DNA of 64,000 bases. Source: CAZPQM01 sp964588995. GTDB lineage: Bacteria; Pseudomonadota; Alphaproteobacteria; Rickettsiales; UBA8987. Below, piece by piece: positions 14,711 through 24,271 of the stretch. Position 1 is the stretch's first letter. Every line of letters begins with the position of its first letter. Position numbers and translations under genes: made by a program. Under the pieces are notes generated by a model, which saw nothing but the letters and a program-made list of their open reading frames with translations, had not been told where the DNA came from and searched no databases. The stretch lies in contig CAZPQM010000009.1 in the NCBI GenBank assembly GCA_964588995.1, forward strand, positions 1 through 64,000. Reading direction: 5' to 3'.

Positions 14711-15829
14711 TTAGGCTGCCTTAAGCTTTTTTTTAGTCTCCGTACGTGGCCAGCTGGAAAATTCCATCACAGCTTCATCCACACCGCAGACCGTTGCAGC
14801 CAGCCGCGCCGCCACGAGATATGGGTCCGAATTCGCCCCTGGGCGTCGGTCCTCAAAATAGCCATGCCCTTTCAGTGCTACCGGCTTGGGAATGCGAATA
14901 GACGAACCGCGGTCCGCCGTACCTGCTTTGAACGTATTGATATCGCAGGTTTCATGCTCGCCGGTCAGACGTTCGTCCAAATCATGACCATAAAGCGCTA
15001 TATGCTCGGGATGTTTTTTGGATAATGCTTCAACAGCGGCTTCTATTGCCTGCATCCCCTTGGAGGGATCACGCGTCTCTTTCGTTGAAAAATTCGTATG
15101 CATTCCGGAACCATTCCAGTCACCTTTCACAGGTTTATTATCGATGGTAACGGCAATCTCAAACTCTTCCCCTACCCGGTAAAGCAACCAGCGAGCAATC
15201 CAGGTCTCATCGGAAATGTTCAGAATACCGGGATCATCGCTTTCAATGCCACGATAACCGATCTGAAACTCCCACTGGCCGGGCATGACTTCCGCATTAA
15301 TACCATAAAAAGCGAGACCGGCTTCTATACACAATTGCGCATGAGCTTCTGCTAAATCCCTTCCATAGACCGCATCCGCGCCGGCTCCGCAATAATAGGG
15401 CCCCTGGGGTCCGGGATAACCATTTGCCGGCCAACCGAGCGGGTCACGTCCATGGAACATGGTATATTCCTGCTCGAAACCGATCCACGGCTCATGCTTG
15501 GCAGCACCGGCATCCAGCACGTTGCGCAGTTGCGCACGCGAGTTGGATTCGTGCGGGGTTTCACCATCCGGCTCATATACTTCGCACATAATGATAAAGT
15601 TGCCCTCACCACGCACAGGGTCCTTCACCACTTTGACCGGTTTTAAAATACAGTCCGAGTCCTCACCACTGGCTTGATTGGTAGAAGAGCCATCAAAACT
15701 CCACTCTGGAAAATCAGACGGCTTCGGGTTAGCACCCACATCAGAAATAATACGAGCTTTAGAACGGATTTGACGTGTCGGTACCGCTCCATCTAACCAT
15801 AAATATTCTGCCAGAGATATATTAGCCAT
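14711..15829 (-). CDS. glnII: Glutamine synthetase type II (GlnII)
   Basis: Makes glutamine from glutamate, ammonia and ATP. The 372-residue size and sequence (DFPEWSFDGSSTNQA, FEQEYTMFHG, GINAEVMPGQWEFQIG, GSGMHTNFS) are those of the short, eukaryotic-like GSII, not the 470-residue GSI. The family is known from rhizobia and some other bacteria. Start ATG 15829 has GAAAGGA upstream. On the minus strand a TATAAT box (15864-15859) lies about 30 bp before the start. GSII is not controlled by adenylylation. The gene is divergent from the DUF2125 gene. Confidence 0.93.
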   Translation of the reverse strand: MANISLAEYLWLDGAVPTRQIRSKARIISDVGANPKPSDFPEWSFDGSSTNQASGEDSDCILKPVKVVKDPVRGEGNFIIMCEVYEPDGETPHESNSRAQLRNVLDAGAAKHEPWIGFEQEYTMFHGRDPLGWPANGYPGPQGPYYCGAGADAVYGRDLAEAHAQLCIEAGLAFYGINAEVMPGQWEFQIGYRGIESDDPGILNISDETWIARWLLYRVGEEFEIAVTIDNKPVKGDWNGSGMHTNFSTKETRDPSKGMQAIEAAVEALSKKHPEHIALYGHDLDERLTGEHETCDINTFKAGTADRGSSIRIPKPVALKGHGYFEDRRPGANSDPYLVAARLAATVCGVDEAVMEFSSWPRTETKKKLKAA

Positions 15830-15858
15830 TGTAGTCCTTTCTTGCTAATTAGGGCGAG

Positions 15859-15864
15859 ATTATA
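15859..15864 (-). promoter_or_regulatory. Candidate -10 box of glnII
   Basis: A perfect TATAAT on the minus strand, about 30 bp before the glnII start. The corresponding -35 region is weak (GTGTAA), so activator dependence is possible. Confidence 0.45.
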
Positions 15865-15976
15865 TCGCAAAGCAAAATAGCTTACACTCCACCATATGCA
15901 AGTATTTTCTTGTTTAACTTTACTTGCACTCCGGTAGCAGATAGGAAATGCAACAACAGTCTGCAAATGGATTATC

Positions 15977-17668
15977 ATGGCTTTAGTAGGAAGTAAAAAA
16001 CATGTCGTATCTCTGATGCTACTCGTCTTAGCAGCAACAACCTGGAGTGTAATCTGGTATAATCACGCTACGGAGATGCGTCTTCAGCTCGTCCAGCGTC
16101 TGGATCAACTCGTATCGCAACAACATCTCAGCTATGATGCTGTTGAGCTACATGGCTTCCCGTTGCGTGTCAAACTTGACGTGATCCGGCCTGAATTTCG
16201 CTATGATGCCGGGAAGTGGCTGCGCGCTCAGCTGGATGAACCGGCGCAAGCCGATATGCCTCCGCTGCTGTGGACGCAGTCTATCCAGCTTACGGAACCG
16301 TTATCGCTGGAATATCACCTTCTTACTACAAGTGGCAGCCTGGAAACGAAGGGGTTAATCCATATCCGGGATCAGTTCGGCCAATTCCATAATCATTTCG
16401 TAGTAGAGCTTAGCGATCCGCTGCATATCGGGATGGATATACCGCTTAAAACAATATTGCAGGTTCTAACCCAACCGGATCAGCTAGTCGCAACCGATCC
16501 GCGCCGCTGGCTCAGGCAGGTTCGTGCCTTGAGCCTTCGTAGCGGTGCTTTGGAGCTGCGTGATGCCGCTACCGGACAAAAACTTGCCACAAGCAGCCCG
16601 ATGCACAGCACATTTCGCCATAGCGGGATCGACCGCAACGGCAATATCTCCCTGCAATTTAGCTTTTTCAATGAAGCGCTGGTTTTTCTGCCGGGGTTTG
16701 CATCGCATATCTTAACCAACCCGTATCTACGTGTTCTGGGGCGGCACCATATGATTGATGTAACCGCCTGGGAAAAGCGAGGAGCCAGCTATACTGATAT
16801 AAAAGGCGTATTTGAAGGGCGTCTTCTCGGAGATGGACGCGAGGACCGTAGTTTCGATGGCACCCTTCGCATCGATCATGCCAAGTTAGGCAGCTTGTTT
16901 GGTACGACTGAAGGAACACTCGAACTCAGCCTGAAGCGTGAAGATGAGACCATGCGGCACCTTCAGTTACGAACGCATGCGAAACTTAACTATACCGAGG
17001 CATGGCATCGTTGGATCTCCGGTTTTTTACAAAACGATACCTTGCTCGATCATTTTCAGGCTTCTCTGAACCGTAACGCCGCCAGTAAACCATTTCCGGC
17101 TACGCTACTGGCACAACTGGATGATATCGGGCAGTTCTTGGTGGCTTTGGTGCCCAAATTGCACGAGAACAGCCCGGTGCAGATAACGGCGCATATCGAC
17201 TATCAGGGTGCTGACGGTGAAGAAAAAGAACGCCTTTCGGTTGACCGTCTCGCCATCGCCACCGCGAATTACGGTATGGATATTCAATCGACCACCGCCG
17301 GGGATCCGGCAAATGAATCTGACAAGACAACGATTACCCTCACCCAGTATGACCGGCTGGTGGAGGCACTGGGCGATTATATTAATAACCTGACTGTGAC
17401 CGCCACCAGCTCCCTCACGCCGCAAGCGGTGCAGATTATGTCCCCACAATTATTGGCAGAAATAACGCGTACGCTGGAAGCGGTGGCCGATCAAAGAGAA
17501 GAGGACGGCACCCTTATCCTTACCATCCGTAAGGATCAGGACGGTATGCGGGTCGGTTCCCTCACCCAGGCGGAATTAACCACGCTGCAGGATCGCATTA
17601 CGCCTCACTTTTTCAGCGCCTTTATGCAGCTTCAATCGGCCATCTTAAGCGGCAGTAACCCACAGTAA
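15977..17668 (+). CDS. DUF2125 family exported protein
   Basis: 563 residues beginning with a membrane anchor or uncleaved signal (VVSLMLLVLAATTWSVIWY). The segment after it (ELHGFPLRVKLDVIRPEF) is the hallmark of DUF2125, an alphaproteobacterial family of large periplasmic beta-rich proteins, possibly distantly AsmA-like. The cellular role is not known. It stands alone, with a terminator directly at its stop and sspB convergent. Confidence 0.75.
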   Translation: MALVGSKKHVVSLMLLVLAATTWSVIWYNHATEMRLQLVQRLDQLVSQQHLSYDAVELHGFPLRVKLDVIRPEFRYDAGKWLRAQLDEPAQADMPPLLWTQSIQLTEPLSLEYHLLTTSGSLETKGLIHIRDQFGQFHNHFVVELSDPLHIGMDIPLKTILQVLTQPDQLVATDPRRWLRQVRALSLRSGALELRDAATGQKLATSSPMHSTFRHSGIDRNGNISLQFSFFNEALVFLPGFASHILTNPYLRVLGRHHMIDVTAWEKRGASYTDIKGVFEGRLLGDGREDRSFDGTLRIDHAKLGSLFGTTEGTLELSLKREDETMRHLQLRTHAKLNYTEAWHRWISGFLQNDTLLDHFQASLNRNAASKPFPATLLAQLDDIGQFLVALVPKLHENSPVQITAHIDYQGADGEEKERLSVDRLAIATANYGMDIQSTTAGDPANESDKTTITLTQYDRLVEALGDYINNLTVTATSSLTPQAVQIMSPQLLAEITRTLEAVADQREEDGTLILTIRKDQDGMRVGSLTQAELTTLQDRITPHFFSAFMQLQSAILSGSNPQ

Positions 17669-17688
17669 AATAAACAGGGTTACTTTTT
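17655..17688 (+). terminator. Terminator of the DUF2125 gene
   Basis: GTAACCC (17655-17661) pairs with GGGTTAC (17677-17683) and is followed by TTTTT. The left arm lies in the last codons of the gene, and the right arm overlaps the 3' end of sspB on the other strand. Confidence 0.7.
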
Positions 17689-18165
17689 CCGGAAGGTATC
17701 GAGACTGACAATATTCGAGCCATCGGTTACCGGCTCGTGCTCATCCTGAGCAGGCTGATGCTTGCGCGGCTTTTTCGCGCTTGGTTTGGTTGCACCGGGT
17801 ACGGACTCGCTGATCGTATTAAATTGCAAGCCAAACTTGACACTGGGGTCGGCAAAGGAGATCAATGCATCAAACGGGATAGTGAGATTCTGCTTCACAT
17901 TGTCAAAACTCAACACGATGCTGAACCGGTCTTCCTCGATTTCCAAGTCCCAGAATTGATGCTGCACAACGATCGTCATCTCTTCCGGGTAGCGTTCGGC
18001 CAGCTCATCGGAAATCATCACGCCCGGATATTCGGTAGCAAACGTGATGAAGAAATGATGATCCGCCGGCAGCCCATGCTGTTCCACGAACTCCAGCGCG
18101 CGCCGCACCACAAGGTGCATCGCTTCGTCTATCAGTTCTCCGTAGTCAATCGTATCGTAACTCAT
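17680..18165 (-). CDS. sspB: SspB-like ClpXP adaptor (alphaproteobacterial type)
   Basis: 161 residues. The N-terminal domain matches the SspB adaptor of Caulobacter-type bacteria (IDYGELIDEAMHLVVRRAL, then HHFFITFATEYPGVMI and LSFDNVKQNLTIPFDAL). It delivers ssrA-tagged proteins to ClpXP. A basic, disordered linker (PSAKKPRKHQP) leads to a short conserved tail ending SNIVSLDTFRKK, which fits the ClpX-tethering peptide. The tmRNA-like sequence at the right edge of the window would supply the tag system. Confidence 0.9.
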   Translation of the reverse strand: MSYDTIDYGELIDEAMHLVVRRALEFVEQHGLPADHHFFITFATEYPGVMISDELAERYPEEMTIVVQHQFWDLEIEEDRFSIVLSFDNVKQNLTIPFDALISFADPSVKFGLQFNTISESVPGATKPSAKKPRKHQPAQDEHEPVTDGSNIVSLDTFRKK

Positions 18166-18252
18166 AGCTCGATTATGGGCGGTTTATGGCCGCTTTGCCA
18201 GTATATTTTTCGTTTACAGGGACAAAAAAGCTAAAAACATAGCCACATTGCA

Positions 18253-18963
18253 TCACAGCGAAGCTTTAATGAGCGCTTTGAACAAATTCCGTGCCGATTT
18301 CACGTAAAGCATGAGTTCGGGGTGCCACTGTACACCCAGAAGAAAGGGGTGAGCCGCCTTCGATTCCTGCTCGACAGCCTGAATCAGGTTGTTTTCCTCC
18401 TTGGCCACCACGCGCAAATGCTTACCCAGCCGGTTAACTGCCTGATGATGAATACTGTTGACGTTATAATGCGTATACTCGCCTAATATCTGAAACAGCA
18501 TGCTGTCCGGCTCGACCATCACTTCACGCCGCCCGATGATTTTACTGATGAGGCTCTCACTCGGCAGGAAATCCTCCAGCACGTCTTTCGCCTCCTGATA
18601 GAGCGAGCCGCCCAGCGTAACATTCATCATCTGCATCCCGCGGCAAATGCCCAATATCGGCTTTTGATGCTCGATAGCATAACGAATCACCTCTTGCTCC
18701 AACCGGTCCCGCTCCGGGTCGTATTTCGTTCCCTGCAACAACGCGCCTTCGCCGTAAAGTTCCGGGTTGATATCCCCGCCGCCGGAAATGACAAACCCAT
18801 CATAATCAGTTAGGTTATAAGGCTTTCCTGCTATCAGCGAGCGCGGTTTGCCTCCGCCCCACTTCACCGCCAGCCGGGTGAAATACCACAAGACCTGCCC
18901 GCCTTTTGCCGGTCCGGTAATGCCGATGCGGGGCCGTTTCTTATGCCGGGGAGTCGTAGCCAT
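18253..18963 (-). CDS. C26 class-I glutamine amidotransferase-like hydrolase
   Basis: A GATase fold with the catalytic Cys in GICRGMQMMN and the His/Glu pair in GVQWHPEL; VISGGGDINPELYG is typical of gamma-glutamyl-GABA hydrolases (PuuD-like). Its start overlaps the end of the upstream amidoligase gene by 23 bp, so both are translated together. Members of this peptidase family are known to pair with amidoligases, where they may cleave or edit gamma-glutamyl or other isopeptide bonds made by the ligase. Substrate unknown. Confidence 0.85.
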   Translation of the reverse strand: MATTPRHKKRPRIGITGPAKGGQVLWYFTRLAVKWGGGKPRSLIAGKPYNLTDYDGFVISGGGDINPELYGEGALLQGTKYDPERDRLEQEVIRYAIEHQKPILGICRGMQMMNVTLGGSLYQEAKDVLEDFLPSESLISKIIGRREVMVEPDSMLFQILGEYTHYNVNSIHHQAVNRLGKHLRVVAKEENNLIQAVEQESKAAHPFLLGVQWHPELMLYVKSARNLFKALIKASL

Positions 18964-19963
18964 AATCCTCCACCAGCTTGTCTATCCAGCCGTGTGCAGT
19001 CAGGTTCATCCCTCTGGTCAGATAGGTAAGATAGTCGGCGCACATCGCTTTTAATTTATCTTCCTCTTCGGCTAGCTGCTCCACCTCAATCCAGTAATTC
19101 CAGTCTCGGGCAATCCGCCAGTCAGGGTCATCTATTTCGCAATTCGGCAACCGGTAATGAAAGGTTTTTCGTGGTTTAACAAGGCGCTTTTTCTCTTCAT
19201 CCAGTTCATCCAGCGCTTCTGGCATGATGGCGGCAAAAAGCGGCAACATATCCAACGCACGATTCCGGGTTGGATTATGCTCGAGATAATCTTCAATGAA
19301 TTCCGCTAATTCCGGAGCATAATCCGCCTTCATCAGCAACTTGACATAGCTTTTCGGAAACGGGTCGATATAGGTGAGCACGCGCCGCGAAAAATCGACC
19401 TGCATCACCTGCTTGAGCCAGGGGTATAGCAGCAGAAACGCCAGCATAATACGCGTTAAATACGCCGCATCGGTGGAAGCAACATCCGGGTTAAGATGCA
19501 TGCCGAATGCGTGCGTAAATCGCGCCTTGGTCCCTTCGGCTTTTTTCGCCTGCAACGCTTCCCGCAACTGCTCTAGCTTCTCAAAATCGTCAAACGCTAT
19601 TGGCGGCGTTACAATTTCACACGGGACGAACTGCCCGGCTAATTCTCCCATCCATTGGCTAACCTTTTGCTTGATATCCGAGAGATCTACCCTCTCCTCC
19701 CCATCGGTTTCCTCCTCTAGCTTCGCCGCCACCTCCTTCACAATCACCGCATCCAGCTCAACCGTGAAATCACCTAATTCCGTATCTTTCAGTTTGGCCA
19801 CCAGCGAGTGCTCAGCCTCTATGCTTCCACCAAACACATGCTTAATAATGTCTGCACAATCGGCTATGGAGATACCGGCCAGCTCAAACTCAAACCCGGC
19901 CAGGCGTTTCGCACCATCATCGGTTTGAGAAACTGGATATGAATGAAATTTAGTGGCTTGCAT
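18941..19963 (-). CDS. Amidoligase family protein (Amidoligase_2-like)
   Basis: 340 residues. The N-terminal AGFEFELAG motif, the THAFGMHLNPDV segment and the late DWRIARDWNYWIEVE are features I associate with the COOH-NH2 ligases of the amidoligase_2 group (glutamine-synthetase/GCS fold). These use ATP to form amide bonds between amino acids or on peptides. I start it at ATG 19963; a TTG three codons upstream is possible. It overlaps the C26 hydrolase gene. The pair probably makes and trims an unidentified peptide-type product or modification. The intergenic space to the divergent efflux operon shows no further gene. Confidence 0.75.
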   Translation of the reverse strand: MQATKFHSYPVSQTDDGAKRLAGFEFELAGISIADCADIIKHVFGGSIEAEHSLVAKLKDTELGDFTVELDAVIVKEVAAKLEEETDGEERVDLSDIKQKVSQWMGELAGQFVPCEIVTPPIAFDDFEKLEQLREALQAKKAEGTKARFTHAFGMHLNPDVASTDAAYLTRIMLAFLLLYPWLKQVMQVDFSRRVLTYIDPFPKSYVKLLMKADYAPELAEFIEDYLEHNPTRNRALDMLPLFAAIMPEALDELDEEKKRLVKPRKTFHYRLPNCEIDDPDWRIARDWNYWIEVEQLAEEEDKLKAMCADYLTYLTRGMNLTAHGWIDKLVEDYGYDSPA

Positions 19964-20111
19964 GACAAGCAACCTATAGCATTGGGCATAGTTTACAAGG
20001 ATTGCAATGTTGAGCGGCGCGATATTTCAAAATATATATTAGGTAATAACGTAGCCTTTTCATCGTATTTCACGTATTAGATAGCAAGCAATATTGGATA
20101 GGGCGTTTGCT

Positions 20112-21164
20112 ATGCGGGTTTTTGTATTATTGATATTATACGGCATATTGGTGGCGGCACCTGCTTTTGCGCAGTTCGGTAATCAACCAACCGCCGTAAC
20201 GGCGTATGAAGTCACCCGCAAACCCTTTGTTGACCGGGTGGAAGCCCTCGGCACGCTTCGCGCAAATGAGACGGTGGTTCTGTCCGCGACCGTGACCGAG
20301 CGTGTAACGGAGGTGAATTTTGAAGATGGAGAACGCGTTAAACAGGGGGATATTCTTCTGGAAATGGATGCCGGGGAAGAAATGGCACTGCTCGCCGAGG
20401 CCCGCGCCACTATGATTGAGGCCGAGCGGCAATTGGAGCGCAGTAAAGCGCTGCAAAAGGACAGTGTCGTTTCCGAAGCCGTGCTCGATGAGCGCGAGCG
20501 CAATTACCTAAACGCCAAAGCACGGCTCGCTGCGATTGAATCGCGCATTGCCGAACGCCGTATTACTGCGCCGTTTGATGGCATTGTCGGGCTGCGCAAT
20601 ATCAGTGTCGGTGCGCTGGTCGAACCCGGCGATGAAATCACGACGATAGATGATGACAGTGTGATGAAGCTGGATTTCTCTGTTCCTGCCGTATTCCTTC
20701 CCACTTTGAAGCCGGGTGTGACGATTCAGGCCACCGCCCGCGCCTTTGACGGCAAGCAATTTGAAGGTACGATCGCAAGTGTCGATAGCCGTATTGATCC
20801 GGTGACGCGCTCCATCCTCGTGCGCGCCCTTATTGAAAATCCGGATAAGCTGCTCAAACCCGGGCTGTTGATGCGGGTTCAGCTCTCTAAGAATCCGCGC
20901 GAGGCCATCGTCGTTCCGGAAGAAGCGCTTCAGATTAACGGCAGCCAGCACTCGGTTTATGTCGTCACCGAGAAAGACGGCGGACTTATCGCCGAGCAAC
21001 GTAATATAGAGATTGGCTCAAGGCGCAAGGGAGAAGCGGAAGTTATCGACGGGCTGACCACGGGTGAACAGGTTATTACTCACGGCATCGTCAAGTTGCG
21101 GCCGGGCGCGAAGATTACGCTGAAAGACGACCCGCTCGCCCCGTCCAAACCGGCTGAGAAATAG
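20112..21164 (+). CDS. RND efflux periplasmic adaptor (membrane fusion protein)
   Basis: A signal peptide (VFVLLILYGILVAAPAFA) precedes biotinyl-lipoyl and beta-barrel domains (GTLRANETVVLSATVTERV, VNFEDGERVKQGDILLEMD, APFDGIVGLRNISVGALV) split by a helical hairpin rich in ERQLERSK-type heptads. This is an HlyD/AcrA-type adaptor linking an inner-membrane RND pump to an outer-membrane channel. I start it at ATG 20112, with AGGG upstream, rather than at TTG 20094. It ends 2 bp before the pump gene. No outer-membrane TolC-like gene is nearby. Confidence 0.92.
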   Translation: MRVFVLLILYGILVAAPAFAQFGNQPTAVTAYEVTRKPFVDRVEALGTLRANETVVLSATVTERVTEVNFEDGERVKQGDILLEMDAGEEMALLAEARATMIEAERQLERSKALQKDSVVSEAVLDERERNYLNAKARLAAIESRIAERRITAPFDGIVGLRNISVGALVEPGDEITTIDDDSVMKLDFSVPAVFLPTLKPGVTIQATARAFDGKQFEGTIASVDSRIDPVTRSILVRALIENPDKLLKPGLLMRVQLSKNPREAIVVPEEALQINGSQHSVYVVTEKDGGLIAEQRNIEIGSRRKGEAEVIDGLTTGEQVITHGIVKLRPGAKITLKDDPLAPSKPAEK

Positions 21165-21166
21165 CC

Positions 21167-24100
21167 ATGCTGATTTCGGATATCTCCGTCAAACGCCCGG
21201 TTTTTGCTTCAGTCATTTCGCTCTTGTTGATCGCCTTTGGTATCGTCTCGTTCGAGCGGCTATCGTTGCGTGAATACCCGAACATCGACCCACCCATTGT
21301 TACGGTAGAAGTCACCTATGAAGGCGCACCGGCCAATATCGTCGAAACGCGGATTACCGAGGTGATCGAAGAACGTATCGCCGGGATTGAAGGGATTGAA
21401 TATATCCAGTCCGAATCGAGTGACGGTGAATCGAATGTCACGATCGAATTTGCGATCAACCGCGATATTGACGCCGCCGCTAATGATGTCCGCGACCGCA
21501 TCGCCGGGATTCAGGATAATCTGCCGGAAGAGGCGGACCCGCCCGAAGTGCAAAAAGTGGACAGCAACGATGACGTCATCATCTGGCAGAACCTGACCAG
21601 CACCACGATGAGCGTACCCGAACTCACCGACTACGCTGAGCGCTATCTGGTCGATCAGTATTCCACACTCGACGGAGTAGCGCGGGTGCGTGTTGGTGGC
21701 GGACTGAGCTATGCGATGCGCATCTGGCTTGATCGGCAGGAGCTGGCCGCGCGTAACCTAAGTGTATCAAATGTGGAGGAGGCCCTCCGCGCGGAGAATA
21801 TTGAACTGCCCGCGGGAAGTCTCGAGTCAGATCAACAAATGTTCAAAGCCCGGGTGGATCGCAATTTTAAAGAGCCGTCTGATTTCAATAAATTAGTGTT
21901 GGCCGAGGGCGAGGATGGCTATCTGATCCGCCTCGGCGACGTTGCACGGGTTGAGCTTGGACTGGTCGAAAGCCGCACCTTCTTCCGCGGCAATGAAGTG
22001 CCTATGGTCGGTATTGGCACCATTAAACAATCCACAGCCAATACAATCGAAGTTTCCCGCGGTGTTAAAAAGCTGACGGCCAAGCTCAATAAAAACCTTC
22101 CCGATGGTATGTTTATCGAACAGAGCTACGATGCCGCCGTCTTTATCGAATCCTCCATTAACGAGGTCTATAAAACGCTCTTTATCGCAATCGGCTGCGT
22201 GATTGTCGTTATTTACCTCTTCCTCGGCAGCGCGCGCGCGATGATCGTCCCGGCTGTCACCGTACCGGTCTCAATCACGGCGACCTTTATCGTGATTTAC
22301 GCGCTCGGCTTTTCGATTAATATTCTCACCCTGCTCGCGCTTGTGCTTGCGATCGGACTGGTGGTCGATGATGCGATTGTGATGCTTGAAAATATCGCCC
22401 GCCGTACGCAGGAAAAGCGGGAATCGCCGCTCGTTGCTTCCTATAAGGGCGCGCGGCAGGTCGGTTTTGCGATCATCGCAACAACGCTCGTACTCATAGC
22501 CGTGTTCGTGCCTATCACCTTTTTGCAGGGCGATATCGGACGGCTCTTTACCGAGTTTGCCCTGACCATTGCCGCCGCGGTGGCCTTTTCCTCCGTCGTC
22601 GCATTGACCTTATCCCCGATGCTGGCTTCAAAATTACTCAAAGAGGGCCGGCTACAGCGGAGTGGTATCACCCAGCGTGTGCATCAGCTTGTCCGCGCTT
22701 CCCGCAAGCGTTATATGCGCCTGCTCACGCTCTGTTTGAAACGCCCAAAAATCCCACTGGTGATTTTTGCCACACTTCTAGGTGGCACCGCCCTCCTCTA
22801 CCCGCAGGTGGATCAGGAATTCGCACCACGCGAAGACAGGGGTGCGTTCTTTATTTTCGTGAGCGGGCCGGAAGGTGCAAGCTACGATTTTATTGAAGAT
22901 TATATGACCGAGATTGAGCAACGGTTGATGTCCTATGTCGAAAACGGGGAGATTAAACGACTGCTTGTTCGCGCACCGGGTGCATTCGGTAATATTGAGA
23001 ATTTCAACTCCGGTATCGTGATTGCCGTGCTGGAAGACTGGTCGGAGCGCCGCCCGGCAAATGCCATCATGAACGAAATACGTGGCAAGCTGAGTGACCT
23101 CGCAGGCGTTCGGGCGTTCCCCGTGATGCGGCAAGGGCTCGGCGGAGGTACCAGTAAGCCGCTGCAATTCGTTATCGGCGGTGCGACTTATGAAGAGCTC
23201 GCAGAATGGCGCGATATTCTGATAGCGAAAGTCAACGAGAATAATCCCGGTATTCTTGGGCTGGATAGCGATTATAAGGAAACACGCCCACAAATCGACT
23301 TTCAGGTAGATTACGACCGCGCCGCTTCGCTCGGCGTGACCGTGGAAGAAATCGGTCGCAGCCTGCAAACCATGATGGGCGGCCGCCGGGTCACCACCTT
23401 TCTTGATCGCGGTGAGGAATATGATGTGATTGTTGAAGGTGACCGCACCGAACAACGCTCTTTTACTGATGTCGAAAATATCTATGTGCGTTCCTTCCGC
23501 ACGGACGAGCTGGTCCCGCTTTCCAACCTCGTGAACATTGAGGAATACGGCGCGGCGGAAACCCTGCCACGCTACAACCGCATCCGCTCGATCACGCTGG
23601 AAGCCAACCTGGAAGAAGGCTACCGTCTGGGTGAGGCGATTGAGTTCATGGAAACCCTCGCGCGTGAGCATCTCCCGGGTGAGGCGGTAATTGATTTCAA
23701 AGGTCAGAGCCGGGATTATATAACCTCCGGCAGCTCGATCATCTTCGTCTTTATCCTCGGGCTGGTGGTGGTTTTCCTCGTGCTTGCCGCACAATTTGAA
23801 AGCTATATCCATCCGTTTGTTATCATGCTGACCGTACCCCTTGCGGTGGGTGGCGGGTTGCTGGGGCTGTATGTCACCGGCAGTTCGCTCAATATTTACT
23901 CGCAGATCGGGCTGATCATGCTGGTGGGGTTATCGGCGAAGAACGGTATTCTCATTGTAGAATTTGCGAATCAGCTGCGCGATGAGGGTATGCGGTTCAA
24001 CCGTGCTTTACTGACAGCGTCTAAGGTCCGCTTCCGCCCGATCGTGATGACCGGACTGACCACGATTGCCGGGTCGATTCCGCTTGTGCTCGCGAGCGGC

Positions 24101-24268
24101 GCCGGATCGGAAACCCGGATGGTCATCGGCTTCGTAATTCTCTTCGGTGTCCTCGCCGCGACGCTGCTTACGCTCTTTATCGTACCTGTTGCCTACAGCC
24201 TGCTTGCGCGCGGCACCGGCTCACCGGAAGATGTCGCCCGGCAGCTAGAAGCAGAGATGCAAAAATAG
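21167..24268 (+). CDS. RND efflux transporter permease
   Basis: 1033 residues with the AcrB/MexF plan: twelve transmembrane helices and two large periplasmic loops. The proton-relay pair is in TM4 (GLVVDDAIVMLENI) and the Lys in TM10 (GLSAKNGILIVEFA). HAE1-type signatures support drug or hydrophobic-compound efflux rather than metal export. It is co-transcribed with the adaptor. It faces the FtsX-like permease gene convergently, with only 3 bp between the stops. Confidence 0.95.
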   Translation: MLISDISVKRPVFASVISLLLIAFGIVSFERLSLREYPNIDPPIVTVEVTYEGAPANIVETRITEVIEERIAGIEGIEYIQSESSDGESNVTIEFAINRDIDAAANDVRDRIAGIQDNLPEEADPPEVQKVDSNDDVIIWQNLTSTTMSVPELTDYAERYLVDQYSTLDGVARVRVGGGLSYAMRIWLDRQELAARNLSVSNVEEALRAENIELPAGSLESDQQMFKARVDRNFKEPSDFNKLVLAEGEDGYLIRLGDVARVELGLVESRTFFRGNEVPMVGIGTIKQSTANTIEVSRGVKKLTAKLNKNLPDGMFIEQSYDAAVFIESSINEVYKTLFIAIGCVIVVIYLFLGSARAMIVPAVTVPVSITATFIVIYALGFSINILTLLALVLAIGLVVDDAIVMLENIARRTQEKRESPLVASYKGARQVGFAIIATTLVLIAVFVPITFLQGDIGRLFTEFALTIAAAVAFSSVVALTLSPMLASKLLKEGRLQRSGITQRVHQLVRASRKRYMRLLTLCLKRPKIPLVIFATLLGGTALLYPQVDQEFAPREDRGAFFIFVSGPEGASYDFIEDYMTEIEQRLMSYVENGEIKRLLVRAPGAFGNIENFNSGIVIAVLEDWSERRPANAIMNEIRGKLSDLAGVRAFPVMRQGLGGGTSKPLQFVIGGATYEELAEWRDILIAKVNENNPGILGLDSDYKETRPQIDFQVDYDRAASLGVTVEEIGRSLQTMMGGRRVTTFLDRGEEYDVIVEGDRTEQRSFTDVENIYVRSFRTDELVPLSNLVNIEEYGAAETLPRYNRIRSITLEANLEEGYRLGEAIEFMETLAREHLPGEAVIDFKGQSRDYITSGSSIIFVFILGLVVVFLVLAAQFESYIHPFVIMLTVPLAVGGGLLGLYVTGSSLNIYSQIGLIMLVGLSAKNGILIVEFANQLRDEGMRFNRALLTASKVRFRPIVMTGLTTIAGSIPLVLASGAGSETRMVIGFVILFGVLAATLLTLFIVPVAYSLLARGTGSPEDVARQLEAEMQK

Positions 24269-24271
24269 CAC

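Noticed and set aside
22778..23812. 344-codon minus-strand frame opposite the RND pump
   Set aside because: Antisense to a strongly conserved transporter, with no promoter or ribosome site.
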